NCBI GenBank assembly: GCA_964521285.1
Contig: CAZFQS010000018.1
Location: forward strand, 1-64,000
Source: G020354785 sp964521285
GTDB lineage: Bacteria > Bacteroidota > Bacteroidia > Bacteroidales > UBA10428
Direction: 5' to 3'
DNA: 64,000 nucleotides
This document shows, piece after piece, positions 35,783-44,792 of this stretch. Position numbers and translations under genes: made by a program. Under the pieces are notes generated by a model, which was not told the origin of the DNA, ran no database searches, and was given only the letters and a program-made list of their open reading frames with translations. Every line of letters begins with the position of its first letter. Within the stretch, counting starts at the first letter, position 1.

Positions 35783-37147
35783 TTAAAATGAAAAGGCAGC
35801 TTCCTTAAAAATTTCCGAAACAGTAGGATGAGGAAATACAATTTCCCTGATATCTTTTATGCGAAGCTCTGTTTCAATCATCGCTGAGGCACCATATATA
35901 ATTTCAGAGGACGGATTTCCTATCATATGCACTCCAAGTATCTCCCCGTATTTCTCACCGGCAATAATTTTTATGAGTCCGTTTTTACCTTCATTTTCAG
36001 CTACAAACCTTCCGGAGTAAGCCATTGGCAGACTGCGGATTTTGTAACTGATATTTCTTTTTTGTGCCTCTTCCTCAGTAATTCCGACACTGGCTATTTC
36101 AGGATTTGTATAAATTATCGAGGGTATAGCATTATAACGCATTAAATCTTTGGTTCCTGATATGTTATTAACCACTACTTCACCCTGCCTGCTGGCAGTA
36201 TGTGCCAGAAATGATTTTCCCGTCACATCGCCTGCAGCATATACATTCGGGATGTTCGTAAGGCACCTGTCATCTATCAATATTCTGCCCTTTTCAGTTG
36301 TTACACCAATATTTTCAAGTCCGAATCCTTTTATAACCGGCTCCCGTCCTGCAGATACAAGAAGTTTTTCAGCAGAAACTTCAATTTGTTTTCCCTCGCT
36401 CTCAGCAAGGGCAATCATGGCATCTTTACCTGGCTTAATTTCTTTCACCCTGGCATTCAAATAAAAGTCTACGCCTTTCTTTTCCAGTTCATTTTTTAGC
36501 AGTCCGGCTATTTCTTTATCTGTTCCCGGGAGAATCTCCGGCATAATTTCAAACACAGATACTTTAGTCCCCATTGAACTAAAAAATCCGGCAAATTCCA
36601 TTCCTACTGCACCGCCCCCGATTATAATTAAGCTTTCAGGCAGTTCTTCAATTTCCAGTATTTCTTTGTTGGTATAAATTTCTTCCCTTTTCAGACCTTT
36701 TATGGGAGGCATAATTGGCAGTGAACCTGTCGATATAAGGATGTTTCGGCACGTCCATGCGCTATCACGTGCACTTAGTTTAACCAGGCCCTTTTCTTTT
36801 CCTTGTATTGTAACATGTTCTTTAACTACATCCACGTTATTTGTTTTCATCTTAACGCTAACACCGCCTACCAGTTTTTTAACCACCCTGTCCTTTCTTT
36901 TCATAATCTGATGAAAGTCGAATGTAATATCATTACACTTTAATCCGTATAATTCACTGTTCTTTGCATTTTCATAAAGCTTGGCAACATAGAGAAGGGT
37001 TTTTGTTGGTATGCATCCTTCGTTTAAACATACACCGCCAAGATTGTCTTTTTCAAATAAAACAACTTTTAAACCCTGTTGACCGGCTCTTTCTGCAGCT
37101 ATGTATCCGGCCGGGCCGGCACCTATAATACCCAGATCATATACCAT
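35783..37147 (-). CDS. lpdA: Dihydrolipoyl dehydrogenase (E3)
   Basis: 454 residues. The FAD motif is LGIIGAGPAGYIAAERAGQ, the redox-active disulfide is GGVCLNEGCIPTKTLL, the NAD motif is IIGGGAVGMEFAGFFSSMG, and the C-terminal His-Glu pair is FPHPTVSEIFKEA. It reoxidises the dihydrolipoyl group of E2 and reduces NAD+. It lies 26 bp after E2 and 38 bp before the fused E1 gene, so it is dedicated to this complex. Confidence 0.95.
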   Translation of the reverse strand: MVYDLGIIGAGPAGYIAAERAGQQGLKVVLFEKDNLGGVCLNEGCIPTKTLLYVAKLYENAKNSELYGLKCNDITFDFHQIMKRKDRVVKKLVGGVSVKMKTNNVDVVKEHVTIQGKEKGLVKLSARDSAWTCRNILISTGSLPIMPPIKGLKREEIYTNKEILEIEELPESLIIIGGGAVGMEFAGFFSSMGTKVSVFEIMPEILPGTDKEIAGLLKNELEKKGVDFYLNARVKEIKPGKDAMIALAESEGKQIEVSAEKLLVSAGREPVIKGFGLENIGVTTEKGRILIDDRCLTNIPNVYAAGDVTGKSFLAHTASRQGEVVVNNISGTKDLMRYNAIPSIIYTNPEIASVGITEEEAQKRNISYKIRSLPMAYSGRFVAENEGKNGLIKIIAGEKYGEILGVHMIGNPSSEIIYGASAMIETELRIKDIREIVFPHPTVSEIFKEAAFSF

Positions 37148-37173
37148 ATTTATATTATTAATAATTATGTTTG

Positions 37174-38511
37174 TTAATATTCAAAACTGATATTCTCTAT
37201 TTCTTCTTTTATGGATTTTAAAAATGCAGAGGCAGGGCCTCCGTCAATTGCCCTGTGGTCATAAGTTAGCGATATGCCTATATAAGGTATTATTCCGATA
37301 ACACCGTCACCCAGATCTGCCGGTCTTCGAATAATTGTGTTTACACCCAGTATTCCTGCCTGCGGTAAATTTAATACCGGGGTAAACATTTCAACATCGT
37401 AAGCACCTAAATTTGATACTGTAAAAGATCCTGCGGTGCTTTTCAGTAACTCGGGATCAATGTTGCCTTTTTTACATAGTTCGGCAAGATTTTTCATCTG
37501 TGTCGACAGGTCACTTATTGTTAAATCGTCAGCGTTCCTTACCACAGGAACCATTAATCCGCGTGGTGTGTCAACAGCAAATCCAAGATGAACCTTGTTA
37601 AACATACGGATTTTTTCACCCATAAAGTGGCAATTTATGGCAGGATGCTTCATTAGTGCTTTGATTAAGGCAAAACATACCATATCGTTTATAGTAATAT
37701 TTTGAACCTTTTTGTTATCATCCAGGTCCTTTTTTATGTTTTTCCTCATATTGAGTATGTTCCGGGCATCAGCACTCATGTGGTGTGTGAGCTGTGCGCT
37801 GTTCCGGACTGACTTAAGCATATTTGCAGCTATAATACGTCTGATATTGGTTATATTTTCGTCAACAAAATCCTTGCTTACTTTTTGCGCTGCACCAAGA
37901 TCATCAGCCAGAACCCTTCCTCCAATTCCGGTGGCTTTGCCTGAGGGAGCAAGAGATGTATCGCTTGCTTTTTCTGCTGCCAGGGATGTCATTCGGGGCA
38001 GTGCAGCTGAGGCTGCCTTGATATCTTTTTCTATAATCCTGTTATTGGGTCCTGAACCTTTTATGTTTTTGTAATAAACGCCCAGCTTTTCTGCTAACTT
38101 TTTTGCCCGGGGAGTAATGAAAATGCTGCGATTATCATCCTGTTCAATCTCAATTTTTTCAACATCAGCAACTGAAATTTCCTTCTCTTTGATTTCTTCC
38201 TCTTTTTTATCAGGGATTTTTTCTTGTTCGCTGCTTACACTTGCACCGGGCTTGAACATATCAATGTTTTCACCTTTATCCCCTATAACAGCAACATTTG
38301 TTAAAACAGGCACTTCATCTCCTTCATTATAAAATATTTCCAGCAGGATACCATCTGCAGGGGCTTCCTGTTCAAAGGATGCTTTATCTGTCTCATAGGA
38401 GAATATTTCTTCACCTTTCTTAACATTTTCCCCTGATTTTTTATACCATTTTGTAATTATGCATGTTTCGACTGACTGTCCTTGCTTGGGCATTAATACA
38501 GGTACTGCCAT
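37174..38511 (-). CDS. Dihydrolipoamide acyltransferase (E2)
   Basis: 445 residues. One N-terminal lipoyl domain (about 1-80, lipoylated Lys in YETDKASFE), then an acidic/charged linker (KKEEEIKEKEIS), an E3/E1-binding domain (about 130-165, ITPRAKKLAEKLGV), and the catalytic core with HRAIDGGPASAFL near the C-terminus. It accepts the acyl group from E1 and transfers it to CoA. It is the first gene of the five-gene unit and has a well-formed promoter and a palindromic operator upstream. Confidence 0.93.
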   Translation of the reverse strand: MAVPVLMPKQGQSVETCIITKWYKKSGENVKKGEEIFSYETDKASFEQEAPADGILLEIFYNEGDEVPVLTNVAVIGDKGENIDMFKPGASVSSEQEKIPDKKEEEIKEKEISVADVEKIEIEQDDNRSIFITPRAKKLAEKLGVYYKNIKGSGPNNRIIEKDIKAASAALPRMTSLAAEKASDTSLAPSGKATGIGGRVLADDLGAAQKVSKDFVDENITNIRRIIAANMLKSVRNSAQLTHHMSADARNILNMRKNIKKDLDDNKKVQNITINDMVCFALIKALMKHPAINCHFMGEKIRMFNKVHLGFAVDTPRGLMVPVVRNADDLTISDLSTQMKNLAELCKKGNIDPELLKSTAGSFTVSNLGAYDVEMFTPVLNLPQAGILGVNTIIRRPADLGDGVIGIIPYIGISLTYDHRAIDGGPASAFLKSIKEEIENISFEY

Positions 38512-38557
38512 GGCGTAAGTAATTTTAAGTATTAGTAATGGTAATATTACCGGGGAT

Positions 38558-38589
38558 CAAAGATAATATATGTTTCGATAAAATCCAAA
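38558..38589 (-). promoter_or_regulatory. Bacteroidota-type promoter of the E2-E3-E1-PHP-SDR operon
   Basis: On the minus strand TTTG (38589-38586), 20 bases, then TATCTTTG (38565-38558) match both elements of the Bacteroidota consensus exactly. The -7 box ends 46 bases before the E2 ATG (38511). Confidence 0.75.
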
Positions 38590-38605
38590 ACTTGTATATA
38601 CAAGT
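38590..38605. promoter_or_regulatory. Perfect 16-bp palindrome, candidate GntR operator
   Basis: ACTTGTATATACAAGT is its own reverse complement. The form (TTGTA..TACAA) is typical of operators bound by GntR/HutC-type regulators. It abuts the -33 element of the E2 operon and lies about 235 bp before the GntR gene at 38841. I infer that this regulator binds here; the effector is unknown. Confidence 0.65.
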
Positions 38606-38840
38606 TTAAGTTAATTTTATATTTATTTGACTAAAAAATTCAATTATAAAATTATATTAATAATGTAAAAGTATTGAATATAAATAATATAATCATATAT
38701 TAATATCAGTTTTAAGCATTTAATAAATTATTGTGAAAAAATATTTAATTCTAATTTGTAATAATATGTTATATTATTTATATTTACATTTAATAATTAA
38801 TGATTTCATTATTTATAACACCCAACACCTGATGTTTTAA

Positions 38841-39563
38841 ATGGCCGAGCAAATTAAAATAAACACTCCTCAGTATAAAAAGCTGTACGAACTTTTACGC
38901 AGGCATATATATAACGGTGTTTATAAACCTGGAGATTTGTTACCTTCTGAAAATGAATTGTGTATTACTCATAATTTAACCAGGCCTACTGTAAGACAAG
39001 CTTTACAGGAGTTGGTAAATGACGGATATATAAAAAAGCAGCAGGGGAAGGGAAGTATTGTAAGTCCGATGCCAAAAGGAATCGGGATATTATCACTTAA
39101 AGGATTTACTTCTGCTGTAGGTGAGAAGAATTTACAGACAAAAATTATAGTAAAACCAAGGATTATTAAATGGGAGGATACTTTTATGTTTGAACTTTCA
39201 GAAGAAATTATGGAAGTCGGATGCATATATATGGAAAGGTTGCGTTATATTAATGAAATACCACGTTCTTATGATATTAATTACATACCAAACATTAACC
39301 TGCCCCGTTTTACATCAAGGAATTTTGAAAATAAATCACTTTTTGATATACTTAGAAAATATTATAAGATAAAAGTTAAGGGTGGTGAACAAAAAATAAG
39401 GGCAATTACTGCAGATGATCGTATCAGCAAATATTTAAAGGTAAAAAAAGGTCATCCGGTATTGCACCTCGAACGAAAGCTGGATACAAACAGGGTTGGA
39501 TTTTACTTTTTTTCGTCATTTTATTGTAATACAGAGTCAGATGCGATATACGGTACTTTTTAA
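38841..39563 (+). CDS. GntR/HutC-family regulator with UTRA sensor
   Basis: 240 residues. The N-terminal winged helix-turn-helix reads LRRHIYNGVYKPGDLLPSENELC then LTRPTVRQALQELVNDGYIKKQQGKGSIV. From about residue 85 a UTRA effector domain follows (CIYMERLRYINEIPRSYDINYIP, LKVKKGHPVLHLERK). UTRA domains usually sense a sugar or sugar phosphate. It is divergent from the E2 operon, whose promoter has a matching palindrome, and directly precedes fucI (50 bp), so it probably controls both directions. The 329 bp upstream are very AT-rich and contain no gene. Confidence 0.88.
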   Translation: MAEQIKINTPQYKKLYELLRRHIYNGVYKPGDLLPSENELCITHNLTRPTVRQALQELVNDGYIKKQQGKGSIVSPMPKGIGILSLKGFTSAVGEKNLQTKIIVKPRIIKWEDTFMFELSEEIMEVGCIYMERLRYINEIPRSYDINYIPNINLPRFTSRNFENKSLFDILRKYYKIKVKGGEQKIRAITADDRISKYLKVKKGHPVLHLERKLDTNRVGFYFFSSFYCNTESDAIYGTF

Positions 39564-39613
39564 ACAATATATGTACTTATTATTTAGCCCTAATTAGAAC
39601 TAATAAACAAAAT

Positions 39614-41413
39614 ATGATGAACTTAAATAAAAATGCATACAGGTTAAAAGGCAGGCTACCAAAAATAGGTATTCGCCCGACTATTGACGGAAGGCTTGGC
39701 GGGGTAAGAGAAAGCCTGGAAGATCAGACAATGAGAATGGCCGTTAATGTTGAAAAACTTATAAGTAAAAGTCTGAAGCACGCTGATGGCAGTATAGTAG
39801 AATGTATTATTGCTGATTCGTGTATTGGAGGGGTGGCTGAGGCAGCTGCAGCAACCGATAAATTTGAAAAGGAAGGCGTTGGCGTTTCAATAACTGTTAC
39901 CCCCTGCTGGTGTTACGGCAGCGAAACTATAGATATGAATCCTTATATACCAAAAGCAATATGGGGTTTTAACGGTACTGAGCGGCCCGGGGCAGTGTAC
40001 CTTGCGGCTGCACTGGCCGGACATAACCAGAAAGGAATTCCTGCATTCGGCATCTACGGAAAGGATGTCCAGGACAGTGATAACAATACAATTCCTTATG
40101 ATGTACAGGAAAAACTGTTAAGATTTGCCAGGGCCGGACTTGCCGTAGCAGCCATGAAAGGAAAATCATACCTTTCTATGGGATCTGTGTCTATGGGTAT
40201 TGCCGGCTCTATTGTTAATGAAGAGTTTTTTCAGGATTACCTGGGAATGAGAAATGAATATGTTGATATGAGCGAGTTTATCAGAAGGACAAATGAAGGT
40301 ATTTATGATAAGGATGAATATAACCGGGCATTAAAGTGGGTGAAAGAAAACTGCAAGGAAGGTATTGATAAGAATCCTGCAAAAGATCAGGTGTCAAGGG
40401 CAGAAAAAGACAGGGAGTGGGAGTTTGTTGTTAAAATGACAATAATCGCACGCGATCTTATGATCGGCAATCCAAAGCTCGCTGACCTGGGATTCGGGGA
40501 AGAAGCAATGGGACATAATGCTATTGTATCCGGTTTCCAGGGCCAGAGGCAGTGGACAGACCATTTTCCAAACGGTGATTTTACAGAGGCCATTCTTAAC
40601 TCGTCATTTGACTGGAATGGCATAAGACAATCATTCATTGTTGCTACAGAAAATGATTCATTAAATGGAGCAGCTATGCTATTCGGACACCTGCTGACAA
40701 ATACATCACAGATATTTGCCGATGTCAGAACATACTGGAGTCCGGATGCCATTGAAAGGGTCACAGGTAAAAAGCTCACCGATTCAGCCGGAGAAGGTAT
40801 CATACATCTTATTAATTCAGGACCGGCTGCCCTGGATGGAACAGGACAACAAAAAGACAGCTTCGGAAATCCGGTAATGAAACCATACTGGGAAATAACT
40901 GAAGAAGAAAAACAGAAATGTCTCGATTCCACAGAATGGTGCCCAGCTATAAGAGAATATTTCAGGGGAGGAGGTTTTTCAACCAGATACCTGACTGCAG
41001 GAGGTATGCCTTTAACAATGTCAAGAATTAATCTGATAAAAGGCCTGGGTCCCGTACTTCAGATAGCTGAAGGACATAGCGTGGATATACCAAAAAATAT
41101 TCATGACATACTGGACGAACGTACTAACATGACCTGGCCTACTACCTGGTTTGTGCCTAATTTAAAAGGTGAAGGAGCATTTAAAGATGTATATTCGGTG
41201 ATGGCCAACTGGGGAGCTAATCATGGAGCCATAAGCTACGGGCATATTGGAGCAGACCTGATCACACTGGCTTCAATGCTTCGCATTCCCGTTTGTATGC
41301 ACAATGTGAAAAAAGACAAAATATTCAGGCCCAGTGCATGGAGTGCTTTCGGAATGGACCCCGAAGGCTCTGATTACAGATCCTGCAAAAATTTTGGGCC
41401 ACTTTACAAATAA
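39614..41413 (+). CDS. fucI: L-fucose isomerase FucI
   Basis: 599 residues, the usual FucI length. Clear family blocks include KIGIRPTIDGRLGGVRESLE near the start, GVSITVTPCWCYGSE, MNPYIPKAIWGFNGTERPGAVYLAA, KGKSYLSMGSVSMGIAGS and the C-terminal NWGANHGAISYGHIGADLI. The metal-site Glu, Asp and His lie in the middle blocks (GFQGQRQWTDHFPNGDF and after). It converts L-fucose to L-fuculose (and D-arabinose to D-ribulose). It follows the GntR gene by 50 bp and precedes the kinase by 33 bp. Confidence 0.95.
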   Translation: MMNLNKNAYRLKGRLPKIGIRPTIDGRLGGVRESLEDQTMRMAVNVEKLISKSLKHADGSIVECIIADSCIGGVAEAAAATDKFEKEGVGVSITVTPCWCYGSETIDMNPYIPKAIWGFNGTERPGAVYLAAALAGHNQKGIPAFGIYGKDVQDSDNNTIPYDVQEKLLRFARAGLAVAAMKGKSYLSMGSVSMGIAGSIVNEEFFQDYLGMRNEYVDMSEFIRRTNEGIYDKDEYNRALKWVKENCKEGIDKNPAKDQVSRAEKDREWEFVVKMTIIARDLMIGNPKLADLGFGEEAMGHNAIVSGFQGQRQWTDHFPNGDFTEAILNSSFDWNGIRQSFIVATENDSLNGAAMLFGHLLTNTSQIFADVRTYWSPDAIERVTGKKLTDSAGEGIIHLINSGPAALDGTGQQKDSFGNPVMKPYWEITEEEKQKCLDSTEWCPAIREYFRGGGFSTRYLTAGGMPLTMSRINLIKGLGPVLQIAEGHSVDIPKNIHDILDERTNMTWPTTWFVPNLKGEGAFKDVYSVMANWGANHGAISYGHIGADLITLASMLRIPVCMHNVKKDKIFRPSAWSAFGMDPEGSDYRSCKNFGPLYK

Positions 41414-41446
41414 CGAATCAATTAAACCAGGTTTTAAAAGTGTAGC

Positions 41447-42940
41447 ATGACTGAAAGAATAATTCTTGTAATGGACTGTGGCGCTACAAATGTGCGGACA
41501 GTAGCTATAAGTGACAAGGGAATAATACTGGCGCAGCATTCTCTTCCAAACAATACCAGTAAAGATCCCCTTTATGAAAATTATTGTATCTGGGACGTAT
41601 ATGAGATTTGGTCAAAACTTATAAATACCACAAGAGAAGTTCTGAAGAAAGTGGATAAAAAGAAAATCGCAGGAGTAACTGTAACTGCTTTTGGAGTTGA
41701 CGGAGCTCCCTTATCAAAAGAAGGTAAGCTTCTGTATCCGGTTATTTCATGGCAATGTGAGCGTACAAAACCAGTGATGGATAATATAGGTAAATACATA
41801 CCTCTGGAGAATTTATTTAATATAACCGGACTTCAGCCTTATAGTTTTAATACCATTAATAAACTTATATGGTTTAAGGAAAATAAACCTGAACTAATTG
41901 AATCGATGCATAAATTCCTGTTTATTCCGTCCATTTTTATTTATTTCCTGAGTGGTGAGATGGTAAATGATACAACAATGGCAGGTACCTCTATGCTGAC
42001 AGATTTGAACTCACAGAATTATTCAAAGGCTATTTTTAACAGTATAGGAGTGGATCCTGGTAAATTATGCCCGATGGCAAAACCAGGAGAGATTGCCGGA
42101 AAGGTAACCGGTAAAGCTTCGGAAGAGACTGGCATTCCTGTGAAGACACCGGTATTGCTGGCAGGACACGATACACAATTTGCCATATTCGGGTCCGGTG
42201 CCAGGGAGAACCAGCCTGTACTAAGCTCAGGGACATGGGAAATATTAATGGTACGCTCAAAAGAATACAGTACTGATAATAAAACATTTAACAGCGGCAT
42301 AACCACAGAATTTGATGCAGTACAAGGTCTTTACAACATAGGTATTATGTATGTTTCATCCGGAATTGTAGAGTGGATAAAAAAAATGTTTTATTGTCCA
42401 GATCAGGATGATAACGTTTATGATACTATGACAAATGATGCGCTGAAAGTTCCGGCAGGTAGTAAAGAAACAATGTTATTTCCTGATTTTTTTTCAGAGA
42501 CAGGTTCAGGAAGGGGGTCAATCCTGGGAATTTCTATGGATACAACAAGAGAACAGATATTCAGGGCCTGCATTGAATCACTATCCTTTAGAGCCAGGCA
42601 AAGCCTGGAACTACTGGAGGAAGCAGGGAAATTTAAAGCAGGTAGTATTATTTGTGTTGGAGGAGGTTCTAAGAATAAATTATGGAACCAGATAAGGGCA
42701 GACGTTATGGGGATTCCTGTTAAGCTTATCGGTCAAAAAGAAACTACTGTTTTAGGTGCCGCCTTATTTGCATTATACGGAATAGGAGAGTATAACAATC
42801 CATATGAAGTAAGAGATGTTGTTAATTATAATGAACAGTTAATTGAACCCTCAGCTGACAGCAAGATATACCAGGATTATTATGACAAATACCTGATAAT
42901 GAAAAAGAATCTTAGCCAGACTTATAGTAAGCTAAGCTAA
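41447..42940 (+). CDS. fucK: L-fuculokinase (FGGY family)
   Basis: 497 residues. The first ATP-site loop is MDCGATNVRTVAI; AFGVDGAPL, VISWQCERTKPV, VLLAGHDTQFAIFGSG and LSSGTWEILMVRS give the sugar-binding half; the second phosphate motif is IICVGGGSKNKLWNQIRADVMGIPV. It is longer than the other FGGY kinase of the window and fits the fuculokinase branch. Expected reaction: L-fuculose to L-fuculose-1-phosphate. No separate fuculose-phosphate aldolase lies in the window. Confidence 0.88.
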   Translation: MTERIILVMDCGATNVRTVAISDKGIILAQHSLPNNTSKDPLYENYCIWDVYEIWSKLINTTREVLKKVDKKKIAGVTVTAFGVDGAPLSKEGKLLYPVISWQCERTKPVMDNIGKYIPLENLFNITGLQPYSFNTINKLIWFKENKPELIESMHKFLFIPSIFIYFLSGEMVNDTTMAGTSMLTDLNSQNYSKAIFNSIGVDPGKLCPMAKPGEIAGKVTGKASEETGIPVKTPVLLAGHDTQFAIFGSGARENQPVLSSGTWEILMVRSKEYSTDNKTFNSGITTEFDAVQGLYNIGIMYVSSGIVEWIKKMFYCPDQDDNVYDTMTNDALKVPAGSKETMLFPDFFSETGSGRGSILGISMDTTREQIFRACIESLSFRARQSLELLEEAGKFKAGSIICVGGGSKNKLWNQIRADVMGIPVKLIGQKETTVLGAALFALYGIGEYNNPYEVRDVVNYNEQLIEPSADSKIYQDYYDKYLIMKKNLSQTYSKLS

Positions 42941-42995
42941 CCTTTCATGTGAAGATTGTAATTTAACAAGAGAGATGCTGTTCATTTTATAGATA

Positions 42996-43790
42996 TTACT
43001 GCTCCAGTTTTGTTTTACCTAAAGTAGCAAGGATACCTCCGTCAACATAAACAACAATTCCGGTAACAAAATCCGATGCTTTTGATGCTAAATAGATTGC
43101 TGTTCCCTGCAGCTCATCAGGGTCTCCCCAGCGGTTTGCCGGGGTACGGGTCATAATAAGCTCATTAAAGGGGTGTCCTCCTTCCCTGATAGGTGCGGTT
43201 TGTGCTGTAGCAAAGTAACCCGGTCCAATGCCATTTACCTGAATGTTATATTTTGCCCATTCAGTAGCCATATTTTTTGTTAACATTTTAAGGCCTCCTT
43301 TGGCTGCAGCATAAGCCCCCACACTATGCCTCCCGACTTCACTCATCATAGAGCACATATTTATAACTTTCCCGCCTGATTTCCGGGCGACCATACTTTT
43401 TACAACTCTTTTAGACATAATGAACGGTCCGGTAACATCAATTTTTAATACCTGCTCAAAGTCATTTACTTCCATTTCAAGCAGAGGAGTCCTTTTAATT
43501 ATTCCTGCATTGTTTACCAGGATATCTATTGGCCCAACCTCTTTTTCAATCCTCCCGATGTATTTATCCACTGCTTTTTCATCAGTGACATCAAACAGAT
43601 AGGTTGCTACATCAATACCTTTTGCAGCATATTCCTTTTTTGCATTTTCCAGCTTTTCAGGGAAAATATCATTTATAACAATTTCAGCCCCGGCATTTGC
43701 AAGTCCGGTCGCAATAGCCATTCCCAGACCATGCGTGCCTCCTGTAACAAGAGCAATTTTACCTGAGAGATCGAATAATTTTACAGACAT
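42996..43790 (-). CDS. kduD: SDR oxidoreductase, KduD / gluconate 5-dehydrogenase type
   Basis: 264 residues of classical SDR form: LVTGGTHGLGMAIATGL (NAD(P) loop), LVNNAGIIKRTPL, and the catalytic Ser-Tyr-Lys in CSMMSEVGRHSVGAYAAAKGG. It lies 58 bp downstream of kduI on the same strand, which makes 2-keto-3-deoxygluconate dehydrogenase (KduD) the best assignment: it reduces 2,5-diketo-3-deoxygluconate to KDG. Sequence alone cannot exclude a gluconate 5-dehydrogenase or another uronate reductase, including fructuronate reduction. Confidence 0.8.
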   Translation of the reverse strand: MSVKLFDLSGKIALVTGGTHGLGMAIATGLANAGAEIVINDIFPEKLENAKKEYAAKGIDVATYLFDVTDEKAVDKYIGRIEKEVGPIDILVNNAGIIKRTPLLEMEVNDFEQVLKIDVTGPFIMSKRVVKSMVARKSGGKVINMCSMMSEVGRHSVGAYAAAKGGLKMLTKNMATEWAKYNIQVNGIGPGYFATAQTAPIREGGHPFNELIMTRTPANRWGDPDELQGTAIYLASKASDFVTGIVVYVDGGILATLGKTKLEQ

Positions 43791-43848
43791 TATTTATTTG
43801 TTTATTGAGTTATTAACAGTAAAGCAATAGAACAATAGAACACTCAAA

Positions 43849-44691
43849 TTACATTAATTCATTGGGTTGACGAACGTCCATATCTCCATAATCAAGATTT
43901 TCGCCTGCCATCCCCCAGATAAATACATAATTGGAGGTTCCGGCTGCTGCATGAATTGACCATGGAGGTGATAATACTGCCTGTTCGTTGGTAAGCCATA
44001 TATGACGTGTTTCATTAGGCTGTCCCATGAAATGACATATTGCTTGATTTTCAGGAACTTCAAAATAAAAATAAGCCTCCATTCTTCTTGAGTGTGTATG
44101 TACGGGCATGGTATTCCATACACTGCCTGTTTTAAGCTCCGTCATTCCCATTTGAAGCTGGCAAATATCCAGGTTACTGTTTACCAGTAATTTATTAATT
44201 CTCCTTTCATTTGATGCCTGCAATGAACCCAGATCAACTATTTCGGCTTTTGCCAGTGTTATATGCCTGGCAGGATATTCTTTATGTGCAGGAGCAGAGT
44301 TGAGATAAAAATGTGCAGGTTTTTCAGAGTTTTTACTTTTAAACTTAACGTCTTTTGTGCCTTTCCCCAGATATAAAGCCTCCTTATATTTTAATGTATA
44401 TTCAGTACCATCAGCTACAACTGTTCCTTCACCTCCCACATTTATTATTCCTAACTCCCTTCTGAAAAGAAAGAAATCAGATTTTAAAGCATCAATAGTT
44501 TCAAGCTTCAGACTATTTTTTACAGGGACTGCTCCTCCGACTATCAGCCTGTCATAATGTGAATAGGTTAAATTTATGGAGCCGGGTTCCATTATATTGC
44601 TAATCAGAAAATTATCCCTGATTTTTGTGGTATCATAAGCTTTAAAGTCTTCAAAATGAACTGCAAATCGCTCTTCGAATTTAATAGCCAT
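43849..44691 (-). CDS. kduI: 5-keto-4-deoxyuronate isomerase KduI
   Basis: 280 residues, the normal size, with the KduI cupin pattern: EERFAVHFEDFKAYDTTKIRD at the start, GGAVPVKNSLKLE, the zinc motif MPVHTHSRRMEAYFYF, and SPPWSIHAAAGTSNYVFIWGMAGEN near the end. It isomerises 5-keto-4-deoxyuronate, made from unsaturated uronates released by polysaccharide lyases or unsaturated glucuronyl hydrolases, to 2,5-diketo-3-deoxygluconate for KduD. A LacI-type operator lies 55 bases upstream of its ATG. Confidence 0.95.
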   Translation of the reverse strand: MAIKFEERFAVHFEDFKAYDTTKIRDNFLISNIMEPGSINLTYSHYDRLIVGGAVPVKNSLKLETIDALKSDFFLFRRELGIINVGGEGTVVADGTEYTLKYKEALYLGKGTKDVKFKSKNSEKPAHFYLNSAPAHKEYPARHITLAKAEIVDLGSLQASNERRINKLLVNSNLDICQLQMGMTELKTGSVWNTMPVHTHSRRMEAYFYFEVPENQAICHFMGQPNETRHIWLTNEQAVLSPPWSIHAAAGTSNYVFIWGMAGENLDYGDMDVRQPNELM

Positions 44692-44744
44692 AATATTTAT
44701 TTTTTAGTGTTAGTGTTATTATTTTATTAAAATGAATTTTTTAA

Positions 44745-44758
44745 TGCAATCGATTGTA
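44745..44758. promoter_or_regulatory. LacI-family operator upstream of kduI
   Basis: TGCAATCGATTGTA has a perfect 10-bp palindromic core (CAATCGATTG, 44747-44756) with a central CG, the classic LacI/GalR form. The same core recurs at 45946-45955 before kdgK, on the other side of the LacI gene. Confidence 0.72.
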
Positions 44759-44792
44759 TAAAATTAATACTTTTAATAAACATAATCCAGAA

